From: Opitutales bacterium
Lineage (GTDB): Bacteria; Verrucomicrobiota; Verrucomicrobiae; Opitutales; CAG-312
Assembly: GCA_017623955.1 (NCBI GenBank)
Contig: JAGAOA010000224.1
Span: 1 to 5,288 of the forward strand
Reading direction: 5' to 3'
DNA length: 5,288 bases
The notes below the pieces were generated by a model. That model searched no databases and was not told the DNA's origin. It worked only from the letters and a program-made list of their open reading frames with translations. Positions 1 through 5,288 of this stretch are shown one piece after another (positions within the stretch are counted from its first letter, which is position 1; every line of letters begins with the position of its first letter). A program made the translations under genes and the position numbers.

Positions 1-764
1 GACTTATTACCTCTGTTTGCTGCGATAGAGAAATATCTAAAAGCTTTTTTTAGATTTTTAGGAGTTCCAATACCAGATGCATTAGCTACTCCCAAATAAT
101 AAATAGCTTCAGTATTATTAGCTATTTCTGCAGCATTGTGCCATATAGCGACCGCTTTAGAAGCATCTTTAGCAACACCATCTCCTGTATAATAACACAA
201 AGCCATATAGACTTGAGCTATATCATGACCTTGTTCTGCCGAAGCTTTCCACAATTCGAAAGCTTTTTTCATATCTTTTTTAGCTACCCCAGAACCTTTT
301 GCATAAGCAAACGCCAAATTATTTTGAGCACGTTTATGACCTTGTTCTGATGCTTTAGTCCACCAGAAAGCAGCAGTTGGCATATCAGGCAGAACAGCCA
401 TACCATGACAATACGCATTACCTAACATATATTGAGAAGTAGCGTCGCCACGTTTTGCCCCTTCAGTCCAAAGTTCTACTGCCATTGGTATATTTTTTGG
501 AACGCCTTTACCGGAGTAGAAAGATATACCCAAATTAGTAAAAGCCTTAGATGACCCAGCTCTAGAGGCTCTACGCCAAAACTGCACAGCCATTTCAAAA
601 TTAGGAACATTTTTACCGCCATCTCCGTCGGCGTAAAATTCTCCGATAGAATTCAATGCATCTGCATCTCCTTCTCTTGCTTTTTTGAGCATACCCTGTA
701 AGTCAAAATCGGCGTAAGTCAACAATGATGATAACAAAAACAAAGAGAAAATAAATTTTTTCAT
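1..764 (-). CDS. Secreted Sel1-repeat protein, 3' end cut by the window edge
   Basis: A continuous minus-strand frame runs from the ATG at 764-762 off the left edge, giving 254 whole codons and no stop. Residues 1-18 (MKKFIFSLFLLSSLLTYA) look like a Sec signal peptide: two lysines, a hydrophobic core and a small residue before the likely cleavage near A18-D19. The protein is therefore probably periplasmic or exported. From about residue 32 it consists of Sel1-like repeats of 36-38 residues with the pattern A-x3-L-[GA]-x2-Y-x2-G-x-G-V-x-K-(D/N)-x3-A-x2-(L/F)-W-x-x-A-(A/S)-x-x-G. Six repeats are visible and a seventh is starting. Sel1 repeats are TPR-like helical hairpins that usually bind other proteins; no enzymatic domain is visible, so the partner is unknown. 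The start lies 37 bases after the uvrB stop in the same direction, so the genes are probably co-transcribed. No ribosome binding site is evident. The family call is solid; the cellular role is not known. Confidence 0.9.
   Translation of the reverse strand, partial: MKKFIFSLFLLSSLLTYADFDLQGMLKKAREGDADALNSIGEFYADGDGGKNVPNFEMAVQFWRRASRAGSSKAFTNLGISFYSGKGVPKNIPMAVELWTEGAKRGDATSQYMLGNAYCHGMAVLPDMPTAAFWWTKASEQGHKRAQNNLAFAYAKGSGVAKKDMKKAFELWKASAEQGHDIAQVYMALCYYTGDGVAKDASKAVAIWHNAAEIANNTEAIYYLGVANASGIGTPKNLKKAFRYFSIAANRGNK
12..671 (-). repeat. Tandem Sel1-like repeat array within the secreted protein
   Basis: Six consecutive helical-hairpin repeats cover residues 32-251. Equivalent alanine/serine positions fall at residues 36, 74, 110, 146, 183 and 220, so the units are 38, 36, 36, 37 and 37 residues long. 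Unit 3 is degenerate in the turn (GMAVLPD in place of the usual GxGVxKN), and unit 6 has Asn228 where the others have Tyr. At DNA level the units have mostly diverged, but the 14-base string ATGACCTTGTTCTG occurs exactly at 225-238 and 336-349, 111 bases apart, encoding EQGH in units joined head to tail. This points to old duplication with limited recent homogenisation. Confidence 0.85.
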
Positions 765-801
765 AAGAAACAAATTAGTCTTTAATAAAACGTTGGCAAC
801 A

Positions 802-2754
802 TTATTTTTTTCGTAAAACTTTTATTTGATCACGTAATAGGGCTGCCTTTTCAAAATCCAATCTATCTGCAGCCGATAACATTTCAGCAGTGAGTTCTTC
901 AATAATTTTTTTGAGTTCACTCTTTGGTTTTGATGCCAAAGCTTTCATTTTATCTTCACGTTTTACTAGCGATGGTTGAACAGGACGCGAAACAGAACGA
1001 GGCACAATGTTATGTTCCAAATTATACTTCATCTGAGTTTGACGACGATTTGAACACGTATCGATAGCAGTCTGCAATGAACCTGTTATATTATCTGCAT
1101 ACAAGATTACACGCCCATTTTCATGACGAGCCGCCCTACCTGCTGTTTGAATTAAACTAGTTGCACTTCTCAAGAAGCCTTCCTTATCAGCATCTAATAT
1201 ACACACAAGCGATACTTCAGGAGCATCTAAGCCCTCGCGCAAAAGATTTACCCCTACTAACGCATCGACCTCACCTAAACGCAATCTACGCAAAATTTCC
1301 ACACGTTCAATAGCATCTATATCAGAGTGTAAATATTCTACTTTTATGCCTAATTCGCGTAGATATTCAGAAATATCTTCACTCATACGTTTAGTTAGCG
1401 TTGTTACAAAAACTCTTTGTTTGCGTTTTGTTGCCTCTACAATTTCAGATGCACAATCTTCTACTTGTCCCTTTATAGGGCGCACAATCATTTCTGGATC
1501 TAACAATCCAGTTGGACGAATAATCTGTTGAGCCACAACATCGCTAACCGATAACTCAAATGGAGCTGGCGTAGCCGATACAAATACGGTCTGTCCTGTA
1601 AGCGAATCGAATTCTTCTGGACGAAGTGGTCTATTGTCTAACGCACTTGGCAATCTAAATCCATATTCTATCAATCTTTCTTTGCGAGATTTATCCCCAT
1701 GATACATTCCTCTAATCTGAGGATACGTAACATGACTTTCATCTAAAAATAACACTGTGTCGTGGGGAAAGAAATCTAACAAACACCACGGACGCGATCC
1801 TGCTTCTCTACCAGCTAAATGACGCGAATAATTCTCAATACCAGTGCAAAAACCTGTTTCTTGAAGTAAATCTAGATCTTGTTCTGTACGCATTTTTATA
1901 CGTTGCGCTTCTAGTAGTTTATTTTGACTTTCCAATTCAGCCACACGATTTTCTAATTCTGCTTTTATAGCTGGAATAGCCGCTTGAATTTTCTCTTTAG
2001 GAGTTACGAAACCTGTTGCTGGATACAAATCAAATCGCTCTAATCTAGAAATTACCGAAGAAGTCAACGGGTCAATTTTTTTTAGACTGTCAATTTCATC
2101 GCCAAAAAACTCAACACGCAATGCAGTATCAAGATATGCAGGAAACACATCAACAACATCTCCTCGAACTCTGAACATACCACGTTCAAAAGCCGTATTA
2201 TTTCTCTGATAATGAATGTCAATAAGAGCTTGAACAAAATCAGATCTAGACAATTCAATTCCCTTGCGCAAAGGAATCATCAACTTTCTAAAATCTTCAG
2301 GCGAGCCCAATCCATAAATACAAGAAACAGTCGCAATAACAATAACATCACGTCTAGAAACTAAAGAAGACGCTGCCGATATACGCAACTTTTCAATCTC
2401 GTCATTTATAGAAGAATCTTTTTCTATGTATGTATCAGTCTGAGGAATATATGCTTCTGGTTGATAATAGTCGTAATAGCTCACAAAATATTCTACTGCA
2501 TTATCAGGAAAGAACTCCTTAAATTCAGCATATAATTGAGCCGCTAAAGTCTTGTTGTGCGAAATAATCAACGCAGGTCTATCTAAATTTTTTATGACAT
2601 TAGCCATCGTAAATGTTTTTCCAGACCCAGTAACCCCAACAAGAGTAGTATATTTGTTGCCATCTAAAATACTATCAGTAATAGCAGAAATTGCTTCTGG
2701 TTGATCCCCTGACGGAGCGAATTTTGATGATAATTTGAAAATACTTCCGCTCAT
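802..2754 (-). CDS. uvrB: UvrABC excision nuclease subunit B (UvrB helicase)
   Basis: UvrB is the damage-verifying, ATP-driven helicase of nucleotide excision repair: UvrA loads it on damaged DNA, and UvrC then cuts on both sides. The 650-residue length is close to the family norm of about 660-680. Visible motifs in order: the N-terminal FAPSGDQPEAI (12-22), Walker A GVTGSGKT (40-47), the aromatic beta-hairpin region YFVSYYDYYQPEAYIP (89-104) that clamps DNA, Walker B with DESH (338-341), the conserved GFRLPSALDNRPL (365-377), SATPAP (393-398), motif V GVNLLREGLD (501-510), motif VI QTAGRAAR (536-543), and a C-terminal UVR domain (about 610-648) that contacts UvrC. Motif VI has Ala where many homologues have Ile, a substitution I believe is tolerated in several phyla; the arginines are intact. 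The start lies 3 bases after the stop of the upstream HAD gene (TAG-CAA-ATG), with no Shine-Dalgarno sequence, so translational coupling is likely. No defect is visible. Confidence 0.98.
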   Translation of the reverse strand: MSGSIFKLSSKFAPSGDQPEAISAITDSILDGNKYTTLVGVTGSGKTFTMANVIKNLDRPALIISHNKTLAAQLYAEFKEFFPDNAVEYFVSYYDYYQPEAYIPQTDTYIEKDSSINDEIEKLRISAASSLVSRRDVIVIATVSCIYGLGSPEDFRKLMIPLRKGIELSRSDFVQALIDIHYQRNNTAFERGMFRVRGDVVDVFPAYLDTALRVEFFGDEIDSLKKIDPLTSSVISRLERFDLYPATGFVTPKEKIQAAIPAIKAELENRVAELESQNKLLEAQRIKMRTEQDLDLLQETGFCTGIENYSRHLAGREAGSRPWCLLDFFPHDTVLFLDESHVTYPQIRGMYHGDKSRKERLIEYGFRLPSALDNRPLRPEEFDSLTGQTVFVSATPAPFELSVSDVVAQQIIRPTGLLDPEMIVRPIKGQVEDCASEIVEATKRKQRVFVTTLTKRMSEDISEYLRELGIKVEYLHSDIDAIERVEILRRLRLGEVDALVGVNLLREGLDAPEVSLVCILDADKEGFLRSATSLIQTAGRAARHENGRVILYADNITGSLQTAIDTCSNRRQTQMKYNLEHNIVPRSVSRPVQPSLVKREDKMKALASKPKSELKKIIEELTAEMLSAADRLDFEKAALLRDQIKVLRKK

Positions 2755-2757
2755 TTG

Positions 2758-3432
2758 CTAGAAAAGATTTTTAATATCAGAATATGCAATCATTTCAAAA
2801 TCTCTCGTAATAATATCTATTCTACATTCAGGATTTTGCGATGCATTTGCCAATGCTTCCATAGAATTGGTTGTAGCAACTGCAACAGTTTTCATTCCTG
2901 CCGATACCCCTGCTTTTATTCCCATAAAAGAATCTTCAAAAACTATGCAGTTTTCAGGCGATACTCCTATGCGTTCCGCTGCTTTTAAGAAAACATCTGG
3001 AGCTGGCTTACTCTTCGTTACATCTTCCGAAGCGGCATAAGCTTTAAAATACTTTTCAAATCCTAACTTAGCAACTGTTATATCTAAATTTTTTCTCGGA
3101 GTAGAAGAACCAATCGCACACACACAACCTACATCGTTTATAGATTTCAAGAAAGCCTCTACACCTTTGATAGTGGGAACTCCACGCTCTGCAACAATTT
3201 TGCGATATAAATTTTCCTTTTCCTCTGATAATTCTAAAGCAAAATCCATATCCTTAGTCCACTTTAATATATCGGTTATTATTTCTATGTTTCTAACACC
3301 GAAAGTTATTTCAAAAAAATTCGGGATTAATTCAAAATTATGTGCCTTAGCCAATTCAATCCATGTAAATTCATGAGTTCTGCCCGAATCTACAACAGTA
3401 CCGTCCCAATCAAATATGCAACCTATTTTCAT
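2758..3432 (-). CDS. HAD-superfamily hydrolase, subfamily IA (beta-phosphoglucomutase-like)
   Basis: This 224-residue cytosolic protein has all four HAD motifs. Motif I is FDWDGT with nucleophile Asp8 and acid/base Asp10; motif II is the serine in IGSST (Ser109); motif III is the lysine in KSKPAPD (Lys142); motif IV is VFEDS (Glu166, Asp167), which binds Mg2+. The helical segment at about 16-85 between motifs I and II is a C1-type cap, placing it in subfamily IA. The motif I context (VVDSGRTHEFTW) and the IGSSTPRKNL stretch resemble beta-phosphoglucomutase and sugar-phosphate phosphatases, but the substrate cannot be read from sequence. A phosphoglycolate-phosphatase-like role, which would link to DNA damage metabolism, is possible but only suggested by the neighbour. 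It is the first gene of the leftward group, with uvrB 3 bases downstream. The start is chosen because motif I sits at residue 8, as usual. No ribosome binding site is seen directly before the ATG. Confidence 0.92.
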   Translation of the reverse strand: MKIGCIFDWDGTVVDSGRTHEFTWIELAKAHNFELIPNFFEITFGVRNIEIITDILKWTKDMDFALELSEEKENLYRKIVAERGVPTIKGVEAFLKSINDVGCVCAIGSSTPRKNLDITVAKLGFEKYFKAYAASEDVTKSKPAPDVFLKAAERIGVSPENCIVFEDSFMGIKAGVSAGMKTVAVATTNSMEALANASQNPECRIDIITRDFEMIAYSDIKNLF

Positions 3433-3472
3433 AAGAACAAAGATGTAATAAAATGATAAAATTTAAAGCTTT

Positions 3473-3495
3473 TTTTATGTATTTTTTACATAAAA
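3473..3495. promoter_or_regulatory. Perfect 9-bp inverted repeat, candidate operator or hairpin
   Basis: Arms TTTTATGTA (3473-3481) and TACATAAAA (3487-3495) are exact reverse complements around a TTTTT centre. The element lies between divergent genes, so it cannot be an ordinary terminator for either. It begins 41 bases upstream of the HAD start and ends 60 bases upstream of trpS. A regulator operator is the simplest reading. A weak AU-rich hairpin in the HAD leader RNA is the alternative. Its AT-richness raises the odds of a chance palindrome. Confidence 0.4.
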
Positions 3496-3500
3496 CCTCC
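3486..3500 (-). other. Shine-Dalgarno-like GGAGGT followed by an ATG-TAA start-stop
   Basis: Read on the minus strand, GGAGGT (3500-3495) is followed by 3 bases and then ATG (3491-3489) and TAA (3488-3486), a one-codon frame. It lies in the possible leader of the HAD-uvrB transcript, 53 bases before the HAD start codon. The ATG falls inside one arm of the 3473-3495 inverted repeat, so hairpin formation and ribosome access would compete. It may be coincidence; nothing in the sequence proves it is transcribed. Confidence 0.2.
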
Positions 3501-3521
3501 ATTATTTTGAGCTTGTAAAAA

Positions 3522-3535
3522 TTGTATAAATACAA
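3522..3535. promoter_or_regulatory. Perfect 6-bp inverted repeat overlapping a -10-like box
   Basis: Arms TTGTAT (3522-3527) and ATACAA (3530-3535) flank a 2-base AA centre. It contains TGTA-N4-TACA, close to the TGTA-N5-TACA core of the other inverted repeat, and its centre lies about 44 bases from that one. It covers the TATAAA box upstream of trpS, so a bound protein would be placed to block that promoter. No regulator can be named. Confidence 0.35.
3525..3530 (+). promoter_or_regulatory. Candidate -10 box for trpS
   Basis: TATAAA lies 25 bases before the trpS ATG, which would give a short leader of roughly 18-20 bases. The nearest -35-like string, TTGAGC at 3507-3512, is only 12 bases upstream, which is too close for a normal sigma-70 spacing. 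At 17 bases the -35 position reads TTATTT (3502-3507), which is weak. The call rests on the -10 string and its position alone. Confidence 0.25.
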
Positions 3536-3555
3536 CATTCTCTAATAATACGAAA

Positions 3556-4569
3556 ATGGAAAATTCAATAGAACAAAGAAAAGTAGTCATGACCGCCGCC
3601 CAGCCGACAGGTAAACTCCACTTGGGCAACTATCTCGGAGCTGTAAAAAATTGGGGCGATATGATTGAAAACTACGAATGTTATTTCGGAATTGTCGATA
3701 TGCACGCTATCACAGTTCCCTATGTGCCAGCCGACTTAAAACGAAATGTTTACGACTGTGCCGCTCAATATATGGCTTGCGGACTTGATCCAGATAAATG
3801 TAATCTATTTTTACAAAGTATGGTAAAAGGTCATGCCGATTTATCTTGGATTTTAGGTTGTATATGTCCATTGGGAGCTCTCGAGCGTATGACACAATAC
3901 AAAGATAAAGCAAAAAAACATAAAGAAGCCCTAAATAGTGGTTTGCTATATTATCCTGTGTTAATGGCTAGCGATATCCTAATTTACAATGCCGATCTTG
4001 TTCCAGTGGGAGAAGACCAAAAGCAACACATAGAACTCACTCGCGACCTCGCACAAAAATTTAATAACACCTATTCTCCTACATTCAAAATTCCAGAACC
4101 ATATATACCAAAGACTGGAGCTAGAATAATGTCGTTGCAATCTCCCGATTCTAAAATGTCGAAGTCCGACACTAATCAAAACGGAACATTGTATATAACC
4201 GATGAACCAAATGTATTGCGTAAAAAAATAATGTCGGCTGTAACCGATAGTGAAAGTTGCGTACGCTTTGATTGTCAAAATAAAGCTGGTATATCAAATT
4301 TAATGGGAATTATGTCGGCATTTACAAAAAAATCGTTTGAAGAAATTGAAAATGATTTTGCTGGCAAAGGTTATGGCGACTTCAAATCGGCAGTTGCTGA
4401 TGTAGTAATAGATGGGTTAGCAGATGTCCGTGCAAAATATAAAGAATTTTCAACCGACAAATCATTGATTGAATCTGCCCTAAAGAAAGGCTCAATGGCA
4501 GCACAACGCAGAGTAAATAAGATGATGTCGAAGGTTTACCGTAAAGTCGGTTTTATGAATTTCGAATAA
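3556..4569 (+). CDS. trpS: Tryptophanyl-tRNA synthetase
   Basis: This class I aminoacyl-tRNA synthetase charges tRNA-Trp with tryptophan using ATP and acts in the cytosol as a homodimer. At 337 residues it has the normal bacterial length of about 330-340. The HIGH-type ATP motif is HLGN (22-25) within QPTGKLHLGNYLG. The KMSKS loop is present intact at 200-204. Asp140 in MASDIL matches the position that contacts the indole nitrogen in characterised TrpRS, and VGEDQKQHIELTRD (151-164) is the family's conserved active-site stretch. AGISNLMGIMS (244-254) and the C-terminal KGSMAAQRRV helix are also typical. The start at 3556 leaves 21 residues before HLGN. The Met at residue 12 would also work, but RKVVMTAAQPTG reads as a normal first beta strand, so the first ATG is preferred. 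There is no Shine-Dalgarno sequence. The membrane coiled-coil gene starts 10 bases after the stop, so both are probably co-transcribed. No T-box or attenuator is seen. Confidence 0.98.
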   Translation: MENSIEQRKVVMTAAQPTGKLHLGNYLGAVKNWGDMIENYECYFGIVDMHAITVPYVPADLKRNVYDCAAQYMACGLDPDKCNLFLQSMVKGHADLSWILGCICPLGALERMTQYKDKAKKHKEALNSGLLYYPVLMASDILIYNADLVPVGEDQKQHIELTRDLAQKFNNTYSPTFKIPEPYIPKTGARIMSLQSPDSKMSKSDTNQNGTLYITDEPNVLRKKIMSAVTDSESCVRFDCQNKAGISNLMGIMSAFTKKSFEEIENDFAGKGYGDFKSAVADVVIDGLADVRAKYKEFSTDKSLIESALKKGSMAAQRRVNKMMSKVYRKVGFMNFE

Positions 4570-4579
4570 AATATAAAAT

Positions 4580-5288
4580 ATGAAAAACAAATACATTCCA
4601 CTTATTGTTGCCGATGCACTAATGTTTTTGGCTGTGTTGGTCATAGCATATCCCAATATCGTATTGATGGAAACAATGTCAAATACTAGCGTCTTGTTAT
4701 GTTGTGTATTGGTTATGGGTGGAATGTGTTTAATGCTTGCTCCTTTTTTGTTTGAGCATTTAGAAAACAAACAAAAAATAGCAAAAGATACCAAAAAGAT
4801 AAAATACGATATAGATCTCATATTTGAAAACCTATCAGCCCTGCAACTAATGATTGCCGAAACTAAAGAAATGGGCGAAGAAATTGAACAAAACTTGGCA
4901 CTTCAAATCGCTAATGATTGCGATGAGAAATTCAAATCATTTCAAGCAGGAGTCGAAACTATTCGAAACAATCTAAAAGCAAAATTCATAGATGTCTACG
5001 AAACAATAGAGCAAATTCAAAATACAACATCTACCGAAACGGCAAATATTGAAAATCAAACAAACGAACTAAATGCACTTTCTGAAAAATTAAATCAAAT
5101 AACAGAACTCTTAGATGATATAGATGCTCGCGTCAATATACTAGAAAAACAAGAATCAAAACTTGAACAAACTCAAGAAGAAGTAATCACATCTTCAGAA
5201 GAAAATGAAGAAGATAATTATTATCAAGAACCTCCTACACTTGAACAGACTACACCCACTATTGAACTAGATGGCGATAATGATGACC
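4580..5288 (+). CDS. Unrecognised membrane-anchored coiled-coil protein, 3' end cut
   Basis: I do not recognise this family. The frame starts with ATG at 4580, 10 bases after the trpS stop, and stays open for 236 codons to the right edge. Two hydrophobic segments are visible: about residues 6-24 (PLIVADALMFLAVLVIAY region) and about 37-58 (SVLLCCVLVMGGMCLMLAPF region). Lysines at the N-terminus and just after the second segment, with none in the short loop, predict both ends on the cytoplasmic side. Residues about 60-200 are rich in Glu, Lys, Gln, Leu and Ile with heptad-like spacing, for example around 165-195, so a long alpha-helical coiled coil is likely. Residues about 197-236 are a low-complexity acidic tail rich in Glu, Asp, Thr and Pro. 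This looks like a membrane-tethered scaffold or structural protein, but no enzymatic motif or named domain supports a function. No ribosome binding site is apparent. It covers the strand opposite a minus-strand frame at 4492-4821, which is rejected. Confidence 0.85.
   Translation, partial: MKNKYIPLIVADALMFLAVLVIAYPNIVLMETMSNTSVLLCCVLVMGGMCLMLAPFLFEHLENKQKIAKDTKKIKYDIDLIFENLSALQLMIAETKEMGEEIEQNLALQIANDCDEKFKSFQAGVETIRNNLKAKFIDVYETIEQIQNTTSTETANIENQTNELNALSEKLNQITELLDDIDARVNILEKQESKLEQTQEEVITSSEENEEDNYYQEPPTLEQTTPTIELDGDNDD

Larger units (their letters stand above)
3433..3555. promoter_or_regulatory. Divergent intergenic region between the HAD-uvrB group and trpS
   Basis: This 123-base AT-rich spacer separates two outward-facing start codons, so it should hold promoters for both groups. 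It contains two perfect inverted repeats, one candidate -10 box for trpS, and a GGAGGT/ATG-TAA string on the minus strand, each listed separately. I see no T-box motif, tRNA-like leader or tryptophan-rich leader peptide before trpS. No confident -35/-10 pair is visible on the minus strand; the best -10-like string there is TATCAT at 3453-3458, without a good partner. Confidence 0.7.

Noticed and set aside
138..350. Plus-strand reading frame of 70 codons
   Set aside because: It lies opposite the Sel1-repeat gene, whose frame has a signal peptide and clear repeats; this is an antisense shadow.
536..543. UvrB motif VI residue change (QTAGRAAR in protein residues 536-543) as a possible defect
   Set aside because: The arginines that matter for ATP hydrolysis are kept and the Ala variant is, as I recall, found in other phyla; it does not suggest an inactive protein. 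Coordinates here are protein residues.
765..801. Possible terminator or promoter between uvrB and the Sel1 gene
   Set aside because: The 37-base gap has only a GTTG/CAAC match with a one-base loop, no GC-rich stem with a T-run, and no -35/-10 pair.
1346..1531. Plus-strand reading frame of 61 codons
   Set aside because: Antisense to the helicase C-terminal half of uvrB; no recognisable protein features.
2755..3376. Two plus-strand frames (2755-2988 and 3167-3376)
   Set aside because: Both are antisense to the HAD gene, which has all four family motifs. The Cys/Phe/Arg-rich composition of the first is typical of a shadow frame.
3433..3555. T-box or tryptophan attenuator upstream of trpS
   Set aside because: The spacer is short, has no T-box core sequence, no tryptophan-codon leader peptide and no GC-rich terminator hairpin.
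3710..4278. Two minus-strand frames (3710-3913 and 3979-4278)
   Set aside because: Antisense to trpS over its conserved active-site region; no domain signal.
4492..4821. Minus-strand frame of 109 codons with hydrophobic stretches
   Set aside because: It spans the end of trpS and the start of the membrane coiled-coil gene on the opposite strand. The apparent hydrophobicity is the complement of the Lys/Glu-rich and membrane-segment codons.

Overview
The window is an ordinary-looking bacterial chromosome segment of low GC, roughly mid-to-upper 30s percent by eye. It holds five protein genes in two divergent groups around a 123-base AT-rich spacer (3433-3555). I see no RNA genes, insertion sequences, CRISPR arrays, phage genes or attachment sites. 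The standard genetic code works throughout. The organism cannot be named from this alone. UvrB lacks the LPSSDTYIEKD-type variant I associate with Bacteroidota and carries the common IPQTDTYIEKDSSINDEI form. None of the five starts has a convincing Shine-Dalgarno sequence. My tentative guess, with low confidence, is a low-GC member of the PVC group (Verrucomicrobiota/Lentisphaerota-like).

Leftward group (minus strand, read from 3432 down to the left edge): a HAD-family phosphatase or phosphomutase (3432-2758), then uvrB after only 3 bases (2754-802), then, after 37 bases, a secreted Sel1-repeat protein (764 to beyond base 1). The last gene is cut by the window edge, so its C-terminus is missing. 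Tight spacing and shared direction suggest one transcript. UvrB is the damage-verifying helicase of nucleotide excision repair. The other two have no firm link to repair.

Rightward group (plus strand): trpS, tryptophanyl-tRNA synthetase (3556-4569), then, after 10 bases, an unrecognised protein with two predicted membrane segments, a long coiled coil and an acidic tail (4580 to beyond 5288, cut by the right edge).

The divergent spacer is the most structured non-coding piece. It holds two perfect inverted repeats (3473-3495 and 3522-3535) that share a TGTA-N4/5-TACA core, and the second overlaps a TATAAA box upstream of trpS. On the minus strand there is a GGAGGT sequence 3 bases before an ATG-TAA start-stop pair, odd because none of the real genes here has such a site. 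These are regulatory candidates, not proven elements. I found no clearly novel multi-gene system. The least explained gene is the membrane coiled-coil protein after trpS.
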